DNA of 64,000 bases from JBGCEZ01 sp045106735 (lineage in GTDB: Bacteria; Planctomycetota; Phycisphaerae; Phycisphaerales; SM1A02): contig JBGCEZ010000058.1 in NCBI GenBank assembly GCA_045106735.1, positions 183,330-247,329 on the forward strand, read 5' to 3'. The notes under the pieces are model-generated. The model did not search any database, was not told the DNA's origin, and worked only from the letters and a program-made list of their open reading frames with translations. The translations under genes were made by a program, and so were the position numbers. Shown one piece after another: positions 1-8,940 of the stretch (the stretch's first letter is position 1; each line of letters starts with the position of its first letter).

Positions 1-2688
1 GTGCGCGACATCCGCGACGCCCTGAAGGAAGGCGGCGAGAATCCCCTCGGCCTCGGCCGCTACGAGATGCACACGATCGAGGCGGTGGTGGACCGCGTGA
101 AGATCGCCGAAGACGTCCGCGGCCGGATCGCCGAGTCGGTGGAAACCGCCTTCCGTTTGAGCGGCGGCGTGCTCGTGGCCTCCATCGATCGCGACGGCAC
201 CTGGGAAGACCGCCGGTTCAGCGAGCACCTGGCGTGCCCGATTCACCCCGAGTGCGCGCTCGACGAGCTGGAACCCCGGCTGTTCAGTTTCAACTCGCCG
301 TACGGCGCCTGTTCCGCGTGCGACGGACTTGGCACCGTCGACGAATTCGACGAGGGACTGGTCATCCCCGACGAAACGCTCAGCATCGCCGACGGGGCGA
401 TCGAACCGTGGCGGAAGAACGGCCGCCGCATGAACATGTACTACGCGCGGATGCTGCGGAAGTTCTGCAGCGCGTATGACGTGGACCGCGACGCCCCGTT
501 CAACGAACTCGACGACGACGCCCGGCGCGTCCTGCTCTACGGGGCCGACGAACACGACGAGGCCGAATACGGCTACGCGTTCGAGGGCGTCATCCCCAAC
601 CTGCACCGGCGGTACGACGGGTCCGACAGCGACTTCGTCCGCGAACGCTTGCGCGGCTACATGTCTGGCCGCGAGTGCCCGGACTGCCGCGGCCGCCGCC
701 TGCGCGCGTCCGCCCTGCACGTCGGCCTGACCGACGGCGAGCGCACCACGCACATCGCCGACCTCGGCACGTTCACCATCGAGACGGCCCGCCGCTTCGT
801 CGATGGGCTCGAACTCTCAACCGAAGGCCAGGCGATCGCCGCCCCCATCGTGCGCGAAGTGATCGCCCGCCTCGGGTTCCTGGAATCGGTGGGCCTGGAC
901 TACCTGACCCTCGACCGCCGCTCGAACACGCTTTCCGGCGGCGAAGCCCAGCGCATCCGGCTGGCCACGCAGGTCGGCAGTGGACTCGTCGGCGTGTGCT
1001 ACGTGCTCGACGAACCGACCATCGGCCTGCACCATCGTGACAACGAACGACTGATCGGCACGCTCCGGCACCTGGCCGACATCGGCAACACCGTCCTGGT
1101 GGTCGAACACGACGAAGACATGATGCGGGCCGCGGATTCGATCGTCGACATCGGCCCCGGCCCGGGCCTGCACGGTGGCCGCGTGGTGACCGCCGGATCG
1201 CTCGAAGAAGTCTGCCGCAGTGACGAATCGACCACCGCGTTGTTCTTGACCGGCCGGCGTGGAATTCCCGTCCCGGCCGAGCGGCGCCCGCTCGGTACAC
1301 CGGGCACCGTCACCATCAAGGGCGCTCGGGCGAACAACCTGCAAGAAGTGGACGTGGCGATCCCCCTTGGCGGGATCGTGTGCGTCACCGGCGTTTCCGG
1401 CTCGGGCAAATCCACCCTGGTCAACGAGATCCTGATGAAGGCGGCCCGCAAGGCGGTGCACGGCTCGCGGGTCGTGCCCGGGGCCCACACGCGGGTCAAC
1501 GGCCTTGGCAAGATTGACCGGTTGGTGCAGGTGGACCAGTCCCCGATCGGCCGTACCCCCCGCTCGAATCCGGCCACGTACACGAACATCTTCGACGAGG
1601 TTCGCAAGCTCTTCACCGCCACGCGTGAGGCGCGGGCCCGCGGCTACCAGCCGGGCCGGTTCAGCTTCAACGTCAAGGGCGGGCGCTGCGAGAGTTGCCA
1701 GGGACAGGGCGTGAAGAAGATCGAGATGCACTTCCTGCCCGATGTGTTCGTGACCTGCGAAACCTGCAAGGGCGCCCGGTACAACCGCGAGACGCTTGAG
1801 GTCACCTTCCGCGACCGGACCATTGCCGACGTCCTGGGCATGACGGTCGAAGAAGCCGTCGCCTTCTTTGACGCCCACCCCAAGATCCTCGGCATGGTCG
1901 AGTGCCTGCGCGATGTCGGCCTGGACTACGTGCGGCTCGGCCAACCGTCGCCCACGCTTTCGGGCGGTGAAGCCCAGCGGATCAAGCTCGCCGCCGAACT
2001 CGGCTCGCGGGCCCAGGGCCACTGCCTCTACGTGCTCGACGAACCGACCACGGGACTGCACTTCGGCGACGTGGAACGTTTGCTCAGCGTGCTCAACCGC
2101 CTGGCCGACGCCGGCCACACGCTGGTGGTGATCGAGCACAACCTCGAGATCGTCAAGAGCGCGGACTGGGTGATCGACCTGGGCCCGGAAGGCGGATCAC
2201 GCGGCGGCACGGTGGTCGCTGAGGGCACGCCGGAAACGGTGGCCAGCGTGGCGGCCAGCCACACGGGCATGGCCCTTCGGCCTTTGCTGGGACTTTCGAC
2301 GGGAACGATGAGCTCGGCCACGACGCCAGGGGCGAAGAAGGCCGGCACGAAGAAGGCCGGCGTGAAGAAGTCGGATGCGAAGAAGTCGGGCGTCGAGAAG
2401 TCGGGCGTGAAGAAGGCCGACACCAAGACGGCGGCGGTCGAGAACGTCACGAAGAAGAAGACGACGAAACGGCCGGCAGCGGGATCCCCGGCGAAGAAGC
2501 CGGCTCAAAAAACGGCCACGACGAAGAAGACCGCCGCCAAGAAGTCCGTCACCAAGAAGTCGGCGACGGCGACGAAGTCGAAGGCGAAAGGCACCGCAAA
2601 CGCGACCGCCGACGGACCGGTCGTAGAGTCCATCGGCACGACGACGAAGTCGCGCCGGACATCACGTGCCGCACGTGCGGAAGCCTGA
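1..2688 (+). CDS. uvrA: UvrA excinuclease ABC subunit A (5' end outside window)
   Basis: ATPase subunit that scans DNA for lesions in nucleotide excision repair and loads UvrB. The visible 895 residues lack roughly the first 150-170 of the family, including the first Walker A, so the GTG at base 1 is probably not the start. Two zinc modules are visible: C79 onward (CPIHPEC...CSACDG) and C563/C566 with C586/C589. ABC signatures LSGGEAQR lie at 311-318 and 653-660, and the second Walker A GVSGSGKST at 464-472. From about residue 777 the protein carries an extra tail of about 120 residues built from AKK/VKK/TKK-type repeats, resembling histone-H1-like basic tails. The core identification is certain; the tail function is unknown. 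Confidence 0.97.
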   Translation: MRDIRDALKEGGENPLGLGRYEMHTIEAVVDRVKIAEDVRGRIAESVETAFRLSGGVLVASIDRDGTWEDRRFSEHLACPIHPECALDELEPRLFSFNSPYGACSACDGLGTVDEFDEGLVIPDETLSIADGAIEPWRKNGRRMNMYYARMLRKFCSAYDVDRDAPFNELDDDARRVLLYGADEHDEAEYGYAFEGVIPNLHRRYDGSDSDFVRERLRGYMSGRECPDCRGRRLRASALHVGLTDGERTTHIADLGTFTIETARRFVDGLELSTEGQAIAAPIVREVIARLGFLESVGLDYLTLDRRSNTLSGGEAQRIRLATQVGSGLVGVCYVLDEPTIGLHHRDNERLIGTLRHLADIGNTVLVVEHDEDMMRAADSIVDIGPGPGLHGGRVVTAGSLEEVCRSDESTTALFLTGRRGIPVPAERRPLGTPGTVTIKGARANNLQEVDVAIPLGGIVCVTGVSGSGKSTLVNEILMKAARKAVHGSRVVPGAHTRVNGLGKIDRLVQVDQSPIGRTPRSNPATYTNIFDEVRKLFTATREARARGYQPGRFSFNVKGGRCESCQGQGVKKIEMHFLPDVFVTCETCKGARYNRETLEVTFRDRTIADVLGMTVEEAVAFFDAHPKILGMVECLRDVGLDYVRLGQPSPTLSGGEAQRIKLAAELGSRAQGHCLYVLDEPTTGLHFGDVERLLSVLNRLADAGHTLVVIEHNLEIVKSADWVIDLGPEGGSRGGTVVAEGTPETVASVAASHTGMALRPLLGLSTGTMSSATTPGAKKAGTKKAGVKKSDAKKSGVEKSGVKKADTKTAAVENVTKKKTTKRPAAGSPAKKPAQKTATTKKTAAKKSVTKKSATATKSKAKGTANATADGPVVESIGTTTKSRRTSRAARAEA

Positions 2689-2760
2689 AGGCAGACGCCG
2701 ACACGCAGAAGCCTGCGCTCAGGATTCTGAACCCGGAAGCCTGAACGCAACACCATGTCC
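2678..2760. repeat. degenerate GAAGCCTGA direct repeats in the uvrA/ispD convergent gap
   Basis: Three copies of a GAAGCCTG core, separated by GC-rich filler, occupy the last bases of uvrA and the spacer to the convergent ispD. The copies are imperfect and unevenly spaced, so this is a decayed array at best. Confidence 0.4.
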
Positions 2761-2773
2761 ATCGACGCCGGAG

Positions 2774-3628
2774 TCAGTCGTCGAAGAGATCGTCGATGCT
2801 GGCGCTCGCCTCGGCGTCGCCGGACGCCACGTTCGTCTGCACGGACATGATCGCCCGCACCACGTCCAGGTCATCCGGCGTCGTCACCTTGATGTTCCGG
2901 ACCGACCCCTCCACGATCGTGAGCGATTCGCCCATGCGTTCAACCAGCGCCGCGTCGTCGGTGATCTCGGACTCGTCGAGATCGACCGGGTCAATGCTCG
3001 CGTACGCCCGTCGCAGGAGTTCTGCTCGGAACAGCTGCGGCGTCTGGACCAACCAGAGCCCCCGTCGGTCGACCGGACCCTCGGACACCCAAGCCGACAG
3101 TTCGGTGCGCCCCGCATCTCCCAAGACCGATTCCGCCAGAATGTCGTCGGCCGCGGCATCCTGAATCGTCTCGGCCGCTCCGGCGGCCCGCCGAACCGTC
3201 GACGAAACGCGAATGGCCGGGACCACCGCGTTCCGGTGTCTTCCGGCGGCCACGACGCGGTCGAGCAGCTCGCGATCCAGCAGTGGCCGCGCGGCATCAT
3301 GGACCGCGATGTGGCTCACATCATCCGGCATGGCGGCCAGGGCGCGCGAGACGGTCTCGGCCCGCGAATGGGTGCCGCCGGGCACGATCGTTGCCCCGAG
3401 GAAATCGAGCGTCCAACCGTGCAGTTCGCGAAGCTCGGCCGCGTCGCCCGACTCTCCGGGTGGACCGGCCACAACGATCGCGTGCACCGATTCGTGCCGG
3501 GCCAACGCTTCAACGGTACGGAGGAGGAGCGGTCGCCCCCCGAGGTCTTCGGACAGCTTGTCCGCCGTCCCAAACCGACGGCTTGAACCGGCGGCCGGCA
3601 CGATGACGCCAATGCGCATGTCATCCAT
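2774..3628 (-). CDS. ispD: 2-C-methyl-D-erythritol 4-phosphate cytidylyltransferase IspD
   Basis: Third step of the MEP isoprenoid pathway: CTP plus MEP gives CDP-ME. The start at 3628 (MDDMRIGVIVPAAG) gives 284 residues. It has a GGAAAG-like ribosome site just upstream and puts the nucleotide-binding motif PAAGSSRRFG at the N-terminus as usual; the open frame runs further upstream but looks non-coding there. Family motifs VHDAARPL, QTPQLF and TDDAALVE are present. The C-terminal 25 or so residues are an acidic extension. It follows fapA on the same strand after a 315-base spacer with a TACACT -10 element, so it probably has its own promoter. Confidence 0.95.
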   Translation of the reverse strand: MDDMRIGVIVPAAGSSRRFGTADKLSEDLGGRPLLLRTVEALARHESVHAIVVAGPPGESGDAAELRELHGWTLDFLGATIVPGGTHSRAETVSRALAAMPDDVSHIAVHDAARPLLDRELLDRVVAAGRHRNAVVPAIRVSSTVRRAAGAAETIQDAAADDILAESVLGDAGRTELSAWVSEGPVDRRGLWLVQTPQLFRAELLRRAYASIDPVDLDESEITDDAALVERMGESLTIVEGSVRNIKVTTPDDLDVVRAIMSVQTNVASGDAEASASIDDLFDD

Positions 3629-3717
3629 GATCAAGCTTTCCCGAGCTTTCCCGAGCGTTCGCCCGGATTCCGCGGGTTCCAACGCGCGGTGACGACCGCC
3701 CGCGGAGACCCGGACGG

Positions 3718-3723
3718 AGTGTA
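3718..3723 (-). promoter_or_regulatory. candidate -10 element (TACACT) for ispD
   Basis: TACACT on the minus strand, 89 bases upstream of the ispD start. A TTGCTG hexamer lies 16 bases further upstream as a plausible -35. Confidence 0.45.
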
Positions 3724-3770
3724 CGCCGGACGGCCGACCCAGCAAGCTGATGCGCGCAGGGGCGAAGCTT

Positions 3771-3858
3771 GGACGACGCACGGAAGACGCGCGGAAGACG
3801 CGCGGTCAAAGGATGGAAGACGCGCGGTCAAGGAACGGGCGACGCGCGGAGGAAGCGA
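3771..3858. repeat. tandem array, 11-base unit x 8
   Basis: Eight consecutive 11-base units, consensus GGAAGACGCGC, each starting with GG. Three units are identical and the others carry substitutions but no length change. It lies between fapA and ispD. Confidence 0.85.
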
Positions 3859-3943
3859 CCGACGGGCTCGGCGTTCGGCAGCCGAAGAGCCGGCACGCTC
3901 CTCGCCAGCTCATCACGCACGCTGGCCTGAGCGGCCCGCGCGT

Positions 3944-5620
3944 CTATGCGGCGGCGGCGAAGTCCTGTCGATCGGCGGTGCACATGCTCGCCACGCTCGT
4001 GAGCGGCGCCGGGGATCGATCTCCGATCTGCACCATCGGCACGTCGGCGTCATTGACGAAAACGCGCACCGGGCCCGGAACTTGATCGTCGAAAGAATAG
4101 TCTTGACCGCGGATCGTCAGGCAGACGCGCTGGCCGATCAGGCGGCTCGCCCGAAGATCCACCGTTCGAGCGTCACGAATCTGCCGGGCCACGTCGGACC
4201 GGACCGACTCCATCACATCGAATCGCTGGAGTCGTTCCATCTGGGCTTCGCGTAGCGGAGCAATGGCGTCTTCGGTGACACCATCCGTTTGCTCAAGGGT
4301 TCGGAGCTGCTCTTGTGCCTCGTCAACTTGGACGGCCACCGGTTCGATCATCTCTCCGAGTCGGCGGAGGCGTCGAGCCAGCATCGGCACTTCGCCCAGA
4401 ATCACACGGGTTGGCGCCCCCGCCCGTGAGCCGAGGGCAGCGAAGACCGCCCTGCCGGTCACGACGTACGAACCGCCCACGCACGCGGCGGTCTCGGCGA
4501 CCAGGTCGCCGCCGATCACCAACTCGCACTCCATGAGTTCACGTCGCACGAGGAGGGTGCCCCCAACTCGGCCACGCACTCCGTTGAAGAAGCCTGTCTC
4601 GCAGTCGCCGTCGACCACGATCTGTCCGCGTTCTTTGGCCGCCATCCCCCGATGCAATTCGAAACGGCCGCCCGCGAGCATGGTGGCCCCCTGCACCAGG
4701 CCGATCACCTTGACATCGCCCAGCGCACGCACGACGAACCGATCCTTGACGCCGCCGCGTACCAGGACCGCACCGGCAAAATCCACGTTGCCCGATCCGA
4801 AGTCGACGTCGCCCTCGATCTCCATGATGGGATCGACGAGCGCGTGGTGTTCGTCGGCCCGAATGTGCCCGGAGGCCAACGCAATGACGACGTCATCCCG
4901 AAGCTCGAGTGTCTTGGGGCACAAGGCGACGGGGAGTGTGCGGCCGGGCCGCCCATCAATCTCATTGCCGCAGACGTCCATGCCGGGCGCCCCGGCCGTG
5001 GCCGTCACCAGATCTCCGACCTCGTCGCCCGCGTGCACGGTGCTCAAATCTGAGTTTCGCGCATAGTGATCGACCGCCGTGTCCCCATCGCTGGTATCCG
5101 CGGCTTCGTCGTCACCGACAACGGCCGCAGGCACGTCCTCGGCTGAGGCGTCGAAGTCCGAGAAGGCCGTGGCCGCGTCGCCGGCGCCATGGCCGTGGAC
5201 ATCCTCGTCCGCGCGGGCATCGAACGGTCCGTCGCCTGGCGTTTTCGTCGATGCACCCAGCTCTGAATTGGCGTCATCATGCCCGCCGGCACCCGGTGCT
5301 GTGCTCGCAGCAGAACCCAGAAGGTCGGGTACCAATCCGGGACGCCACTCGATCGTCGCATCTCGTCCCGGCACCGGCGGAGTCGCCTCGGCCAGGACGT
5401 ACTGGATTGATTCGTCGGCCGGAGCATGCTCGCGCAGGACGTCGACGATCCGCGCTTCGACCGTCTCCGTGACCCGGACACCCTTGCCCGCGGCCTCGGA
5501 CACCACGGCCGTCGGCAAGACGCCCTTGCCGGCCCCCGGCCGGAAAATGAGCCACGCCGCCGAGGCGTCTTTCGCCACGCGGACATCGAAACCGAGTTCG
5601 TTGGATTCCGAACTGCTCAT
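3944..5620 (-). CDS. fapA: FapA / DUF342 family protein (flagellar assembly protein A)
   Basis: 558 residues. The mid-protein motif GAPGMDVCGNEIDGRPGRT matches the DUF342 signature, and the following glycine-rich segment (VDFGSGNVDFAGAVLVRGGV and on) looks like the family's right-handed beta-helix. The C-terminal third is helical (EQLRTLEQTDGV...), as in FapA proteins, which influence flagellar assembly or polar localisation. An acidic, low-complexity linker separates the N-terminal domain from the beta-helix. It lies 61 bases downstream of cheY on the same strand, which supports a motility role. The family call is firm; the precise function is inferred. Confidence 0.85.
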   Translation of the reverse strand: MSSSESNELGFDVRVAKDASAAWLIFRPGAGKGVLPTAVVSEAAGKGVRVTETVEARIVDVLREHAPADESIQYVLAEATPPVPGRDATIEWRPGLVPDLLGSAASTAPGAGGHDDANSELGASTKTPGDGPFDARADEDVHGHGAGDAATAFSDFDASAEDVPAAVVGDDEAADTSDGDTAVDHYARNSDLSTVHAGDEVGDLVTATAGAPGMDVCGNEIDGRPGRTLPVALCPKTLELRDDVVIALASGHIRADEHHALVDPIMEIEGDVDFGSGNVDFAGAVLVRGGVKDRFVVRALGDVKVIGLVQGATMLAGGRFELHRGMAAKERGQIVVDGDCETGFFNGVRGRVGGTLLVRRELMECELVIGGDLVAETAACVGGSYVVTGRAVFAALGSRAGAPTRVILGEVPMLARRLRRLGEMIEPVAVQVDEAQEQLRTLEQTDGVTEDAIAPLREAQMERLQRFDVMESVRSDVARQIRDARTVDLRASRLIGQRVCLTIRGQDYSFDDQVPGPVRVFVNDADVPMVQIGDRSPAPLTSVASMCTADRQDFAAAA

Positions 5621-5681
5621 GGTCGGTGCGCACTCCTCGCCCCCCGGCGGACTGGGAACGCCGGGGCCGCACGATCGACAG

Positions 5682-6053
5682 TCAGTTGATCTGCATCTTG
5701 CCGATGGTCTCGGTCACACGTTGACTGAGCGTGTCCGGCGTGAACGGTTTGACGATGTAATTGCTGACCCCAGCCTTGATCGCCTCAACCACCCGCTCCT
5801 TCTCGCTCTCGGTCGTCACCATGATCACCGGAGTTTTCAGCCCCTGCTTTCGGATCGCCTTGACAAACGTCAAGCCATCCATCGTCGGCATGTTCCAGTC
5901 CACCAAAAGCAGATCGGGCTTGAATGCACCAACCTTGCTCAGTGCGTCCTGACCATCACATGCCTCTTCGAGGTTGTTGTAACCCAGCTGCGCCAGGATG
6001 TTCTTTTGGATGTTCCGCATTGTCTTGGAATCATCGACGAGCATGATGCGCAT
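5682..6053 (-). CDS. cheY: CheY-like single-domain response regulator
   Basis: 123 residues, a receiver domain and nothing else. The acidic pair D7/D8, phosphoacceptor D52 (in LLVDWNMPTMDG), T80/T81 and K102 (IVKPF) are all present, so it should be phosphorylated by a CheA-type kinase. In motility systems phospho-CheY binds the flagellar switch. It sits 24 bases downstream of cheX and upstream of fapA on the same strand, so a cheX-cheY-fapA operon is likely. No cheA is in the window. Confidence 0.92.
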   Translation of the reverse strand: MRIMLVDDSKTMRNIQKNILAQLGYNNLEEACDGQDALSKVGAFKPDLLLVDWNMPTMDGLTFVKAIRKQGLKTPVIMVTTESEKERVVEAIKAGVSNYIVKPFTPDTLSQRVTETIGKMQIN

Positions 6054-6077
6054 GACCGGTCTCCCTTTCTCATCGAT

Positions 6078-6590
6078 TCAGGCGTTCGCGCCGGCGATCT
6101 GGTCACCGGCGGCGGAAGGCTTGGAAGAAGTTGGGCCGCACACCGCGACCTCGACCACGAACACGCCAAGTTCGCCGTCACATCGGAATGACTGAATCTC
6201 AGCCCCCGGCATGGGATGGATCCGGTGGGATCCCCCGACGACCACACTCGGGACGGTGATGCTGACATCCCCCTCACCGAACTTTGCCTTGGCGCCGCCG
6301 GTGATCATGTTGACCAGCTCGCCGATGGCGTCGGCGAAGTCCTCGGACTTGACCGACACCTCGGACCCGACGAATCGGGCCACGACTTGCCGGGCGGTCT
6401 CGAAGGAGAACTTCACAACGACCGATCCCTCCAGGTCACCGAACATGCCGACCACGCCGGAGACATCTGGCGGATCGTCCTGGGTCAACGATCCCTCGAA
6501 CGGCCCGGTGCAGGTCACCGAAGACTGCAGCATCATCGAGAACACCGAACGGACGGATTCGATGAACGGCGTGATTGACCGGGTCGCCAT
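6078..6590 (-). CDS. cheX: CheX-type chemotaxis phosphatase
   Basis: 170 residues from the ATG at 6590, which has a GAGAGG ribosome site about 8 bases upstream; upstream in-frame sequence lacks features. The segment DAIGELVNMITGG carries the E-x2-N catalytic signature of the CheC/CheX/FliY family, which removes phosphate from CheY. Its partner cheY follows at once. A sequence of about 150 residues with one E-x2-N motif fits CheX better than CheC, which has two. Confidence 0.85.
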   Translation of the reverse strand: MATRSITPFIESVRSVFSMMLQSSVTCTGPFEGSLTQDDPPDVSGVVGMFGDLEGSVVVKFSFETARQVVARFVGSEVSVKSEDFADAIGELVNMITGGAKAKFGEGDVSITVPSVVVGGSHRIHPMPGAEIQSFRCDGELGVFVVEVAVCGPTSSKPSAAGDQIAGANA

Positions 6591-6806
6591 GATCCATCCT
6601 CTCAAGGATCGCCCCCCCAAACCCAGAGCGGGCCCGAGCTGGATGATTGACGGGAGAGGTATCGGCGGGATCATCGCGAGACTTGGAGCTCGGCGAACGA
6701 TTCCGAATCGCTGAACGAATCAGTACTGGTTTTCGGACCCACGCGGCCGACAGATCACCGCCACCACGGGGACCGGTGGATCGACAGACGCTGGACCGGC
6801 GGTTCC

Positions 6807-6839
6807 GAGGAACGGAGGAATCGGGGAACGGAGGATCCG
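6807..6839. repeat. two-copy direct repeat upstream of cheX
   Basis: GGAACGGAGGA occurs twice, 16 bases apart, with matching flanks, in the 292-base gap between cheX and the DUF1573 gene. I see no other feature in that gap. Confidence 0.45.
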
Positions 6840-6882
6840 CGCACGACAGCCCGTGCGCGAGGGCCAGGAGACTTCAGACCGA

Positions 6883-8100
6883 TCAGTCGGAGCCCGCCGC
6901 CCGGGCGCCACCGTTGACCGTGGCGATGATCGCCAAGCGCTGGGTATTGCGCGGGTCTTCGCCGTGGAAGATCGCGTTGCTGTACACCAAATCGGACGCC
7001 TGGTCCGTGATCCGCACCTTGCCGCGAACCACGATGCGGTCACCGTCGCGGATGACCTCGGTCATCGTGATGTCGAATTCGTCGGACTCCTCACTGATGC
7101 GGCCGATCGAATCGTTGATCACGGAATTGGGAAGCCACTTCAGTTCCAATTCAAAGTCGTGCTCGGATCCGCGATCAACCAGCCCCAGGGGCAGGTGGTT
7201 CTGACTCAGGTACCAACGGCGCGTCGCGCCCGGCAAATCCAACTGGGTACACGGCAGTTGCCGTACACGCAGGTCAATCAGCGGCGCGCCCTCGTGATCG
7301 GTTTCAACCACCCACCACATGGGCATGTGCTTGCCATCGGCGTCCAAGCACGTCTCGCCGTCGTACGTCGAAACGTTCCAAACGATGAGGTATTCATTGC
7401 GCGGCGGCGTGGACGGGTCGTAGCCATCGGCATAAATCGGCGTGTGGCCATTGGTGGCCAAGATCCGGAACGGCTCTCCGTCGATCGACTGCAGCCGGAT
7501 CACCCCATACGGATTGGTAAGGGCATCGATGTAGGTCGGCTCGGCCAGGATGGCCCAGGTCGTGCGGAAGATGAGATCGACCTGCGTGACGGTTCCATCG
7601 GTGAACACGAACCGGACGCGATTGGTCGACGTGCCGGGGATGTTCTTGGTTTCGACCGACAACACAACCTCGGCCGACTCACCGGGAGCGATGACGGTGC
7701 CGGAGAGATCGTTCAACGCCGTGCACTGACAAGACGGCCGCATGGCCGCGATCGTCAGCGGTTCGTCCGAGCGATTGATGAGGTTCACCGAGCCGTAGAG
7801 GACGCTGGTCATCGGCACCACGCCCCAGTTCAGCTTCGGCGCTTCGCCCTGGAGCGGCAACGGGAAGTCGAGCCGCAACGGCTGATCCGGCTTGTTGACG
7901 CCCGGGGCGTTCGGATCGGCGACGGCCTGCGGGAGCCGCGGCGCGGCGCGTCCGCGAGCGGGCGCGGGCTGGGCTTGCGAACCGTCGACTGCCCGCCCCC
8001 CCACAACCTGGGCCGTGGCGACATCGGCCGATCCTCCGACGACGACGAAAGCGGCCACGAGGGCCAGCCAGAACGAACGGCGACGCGAAGCAACGGACAT
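6883..8100 (-). CDS. secreted DUF1573 domain protein
   Basis: 405 residues from the ATG at 8100. The N-terminus (SRRRSFWLALVAAFVVVGG then AQVV) is a signal peptide, so the product is exported. The stretch IAAMRPSCQCTALNDLSGT followed by IAPGESAEVVLSVETKNIPG is the DUF1573 immunoglobulin-like signature, a fold abundant in planctomycetes and Bacteroidetes and of unknown specific role. The C-terminal half has no motif I recognise. The reading frame stays open upstream across tRNA-Leu, but that extension is an artefact. A TACACT element lies 128 bases upstream. Confidence 0.85.
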   Translation of the reverse strand: MSVASRRRSFWLALVAAFVVVGGSADVATAQVVGGRAVDGSQAQPAPARGRAAPRLPQAVADPNAPGVNKPDQPLRLDFPLPLQGEAPKLNWGVVPMTSVLYGSVNLINRSDEPLTIAAMRPSCQCTALNDLSGTVIAPGESAEVVLSVETKNIPGTSTNRVRFVFTDGTVTQVDLIFRTTWAILAEPTYIDALTNPYGVIRLQSIDGEPFRILATNGHTPIYADGYDPSTPPRNEYLIVWNVSTYDGETCLDADGKHMPMWWVVETDHEGAPLIDLRVRQLPCTQLDLPGATRRWYLSQNHLPLGLVDRGSEHDFELELKWLPNSVINDSIGRISEESDEFDITMTEVIRDGDRIVVRGKVRITDQASDLVYSNAIFHGEDPRNTQRLAIIATVNGGARAAGSD

Positions 8101-8227
8101 GACGGCAGACTCCGAGAGGGGGCGACGCGTGGCACACGCGCAGAATTCGCTCGAGGCCGGGTCGTTCGGCCGGGGCACCCGGGTGGAATCCGGACGTCCT
8201 TCCGCCACGAGCTGGCCTCGAACAACC

Positions 8228-8233
8228 AGTGTA
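8228..8233 (-). promoter_or_regulatory. candidate -10 element (TACACT) for the DUF1573 gene
   Basis: GATACACT on the minus strand, 128 bases upstream of the start at 8100. No convincing -35 hexamer. Confidence 0.4.
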
Positions 8234-8342
8234 TCCGCCGGCCGCCAGGGTTCGGATCCCGAAGATCCCGCGCACTTGCCGGACTCTGACTGCCCTCCGG
8301 TCATTGACGCTCGCCCCGAACCCGCGGACAATCCGAGGTCCA

Positions 8343-8426
8343 GCCGGAGTGGCGGAATTGGCAGACGCGGCGGATTCAAAATCCGCTGGCCTTCGGGTCT
8401 TGTGGGTTCGAGTCCCACCTCCGGCA
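8343..8426 (+). tRNA. tRNA-Leu (anticodon CAA)
   Basis: 84-base class II tRNA. The acceptor stem GCCGGAG pairs with CTCCGGC, with discriminator A at 8426. The anticodon stem 8370-8374/8382-8386 encloses the loop TTCAAAA with anticodon CAA at 8377-8379. A long variable arm follows, then the T arm GTGGG-TTCGAGT-CCCAC. The 3' CCA is not encoded. It reads UUG leucine codons. Confidence 0.97.
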
Positions 8427-8436
8427 TTCTCGTCCC

Positions 8437-8464
8437 CCCCGGGCGGCTCTCGAGCCGTCCGGGG
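8437..8464 (+). terminator. hairpin directly downstream of tRNA-Leu
   Basis: CCCCGGGCGGCT and AGCCGTCCGGGG form a 12-base-pair stem with one G-U pair and a CTCG loop, 10 bases after the tRNA. No T-run follows, so it may be a processing or pausing hairpin rather than a classical intrinsic terminator. Confidence 0.6.
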
Positions 8465-8940
8465 TCGGCGGATCACCCGCACGCGCACCGGGGCCCTCGG
8501 CGAAACGCCCGGCAGCGGCGTGTCGACGATCCTGCGCCCTCCGACGTTCCTTCGGCGACGGACGTGCCCCCATCCCATCCGAACGACGCGGCAACGGCCT
8601 CCCACGCCCGCGTCCCCGACCTCGGCCCCCGCCACGAGGCACGCTGGCCCCCGAGCCCCCGGGCCCTCGGGCCCACCGGCCCCGGGCCCGCCGGGCCCCC
8701 GGCCCCTGGACCCCGCCCCCCGGCCACCCGCTCGGATCACCACGCTGGCTCTCGGACCACCTGGAAGCCGGTTCTTGGCCGCGGAACGCGATCTCGCGCG
8801 GGATCAACGAATCCACTGCCACGCGTCGGCGACCCACCCGTACAACCGCTGCCCGCGGCCGACGATCGGCGACGCGGGTGACGGCCGACGGACCTCCCGC
8901 CGGCCACCCCGCTTCCCCGTCCCAGCCGAGGATCGCCCGC
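8465..8940. other. non-coding C-rich spacer
   Basis: No convincing gene. The part near 8640-8740 is dominated by irregular GGCCC/CGGGCCC runs. The last stretch carries the GAGGA ribosome site of the peptidase gene (about 8928-8932). Confidence 0.6.

Larger units (their letters stand above)
3629..3943. other. spacer between fapA and ispD
   Basis: I see no gene in these 315 bases. They hold a TACACT element facing ispD (3718-3723) and an 11-base tandem array (3771-3858). Confidence 0.6.

Noticed and set aside
817..2139. 440-residue minus-strand open frame inside uvrA
   Set aside because: Antisense shadow of a certain gene in GC-rich DNA. The composition (His/Val/Ala-rich, no motif) matches nothing.
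3771..3858. Tandem arrays as CRISPR arrays
   Set aside because: Units of 7-16 bases are contiguous with no spacers, and there are no cas genes in the window.
8101..8427. N-terminal extension of the DUF1573 gene through tRNA-Leu
   Set aside because: The extension would be read from the complement of the tRNA, a well-known false start (it yields a GLEPTRPEG-type peptide). The signal peptide begins at 8100.
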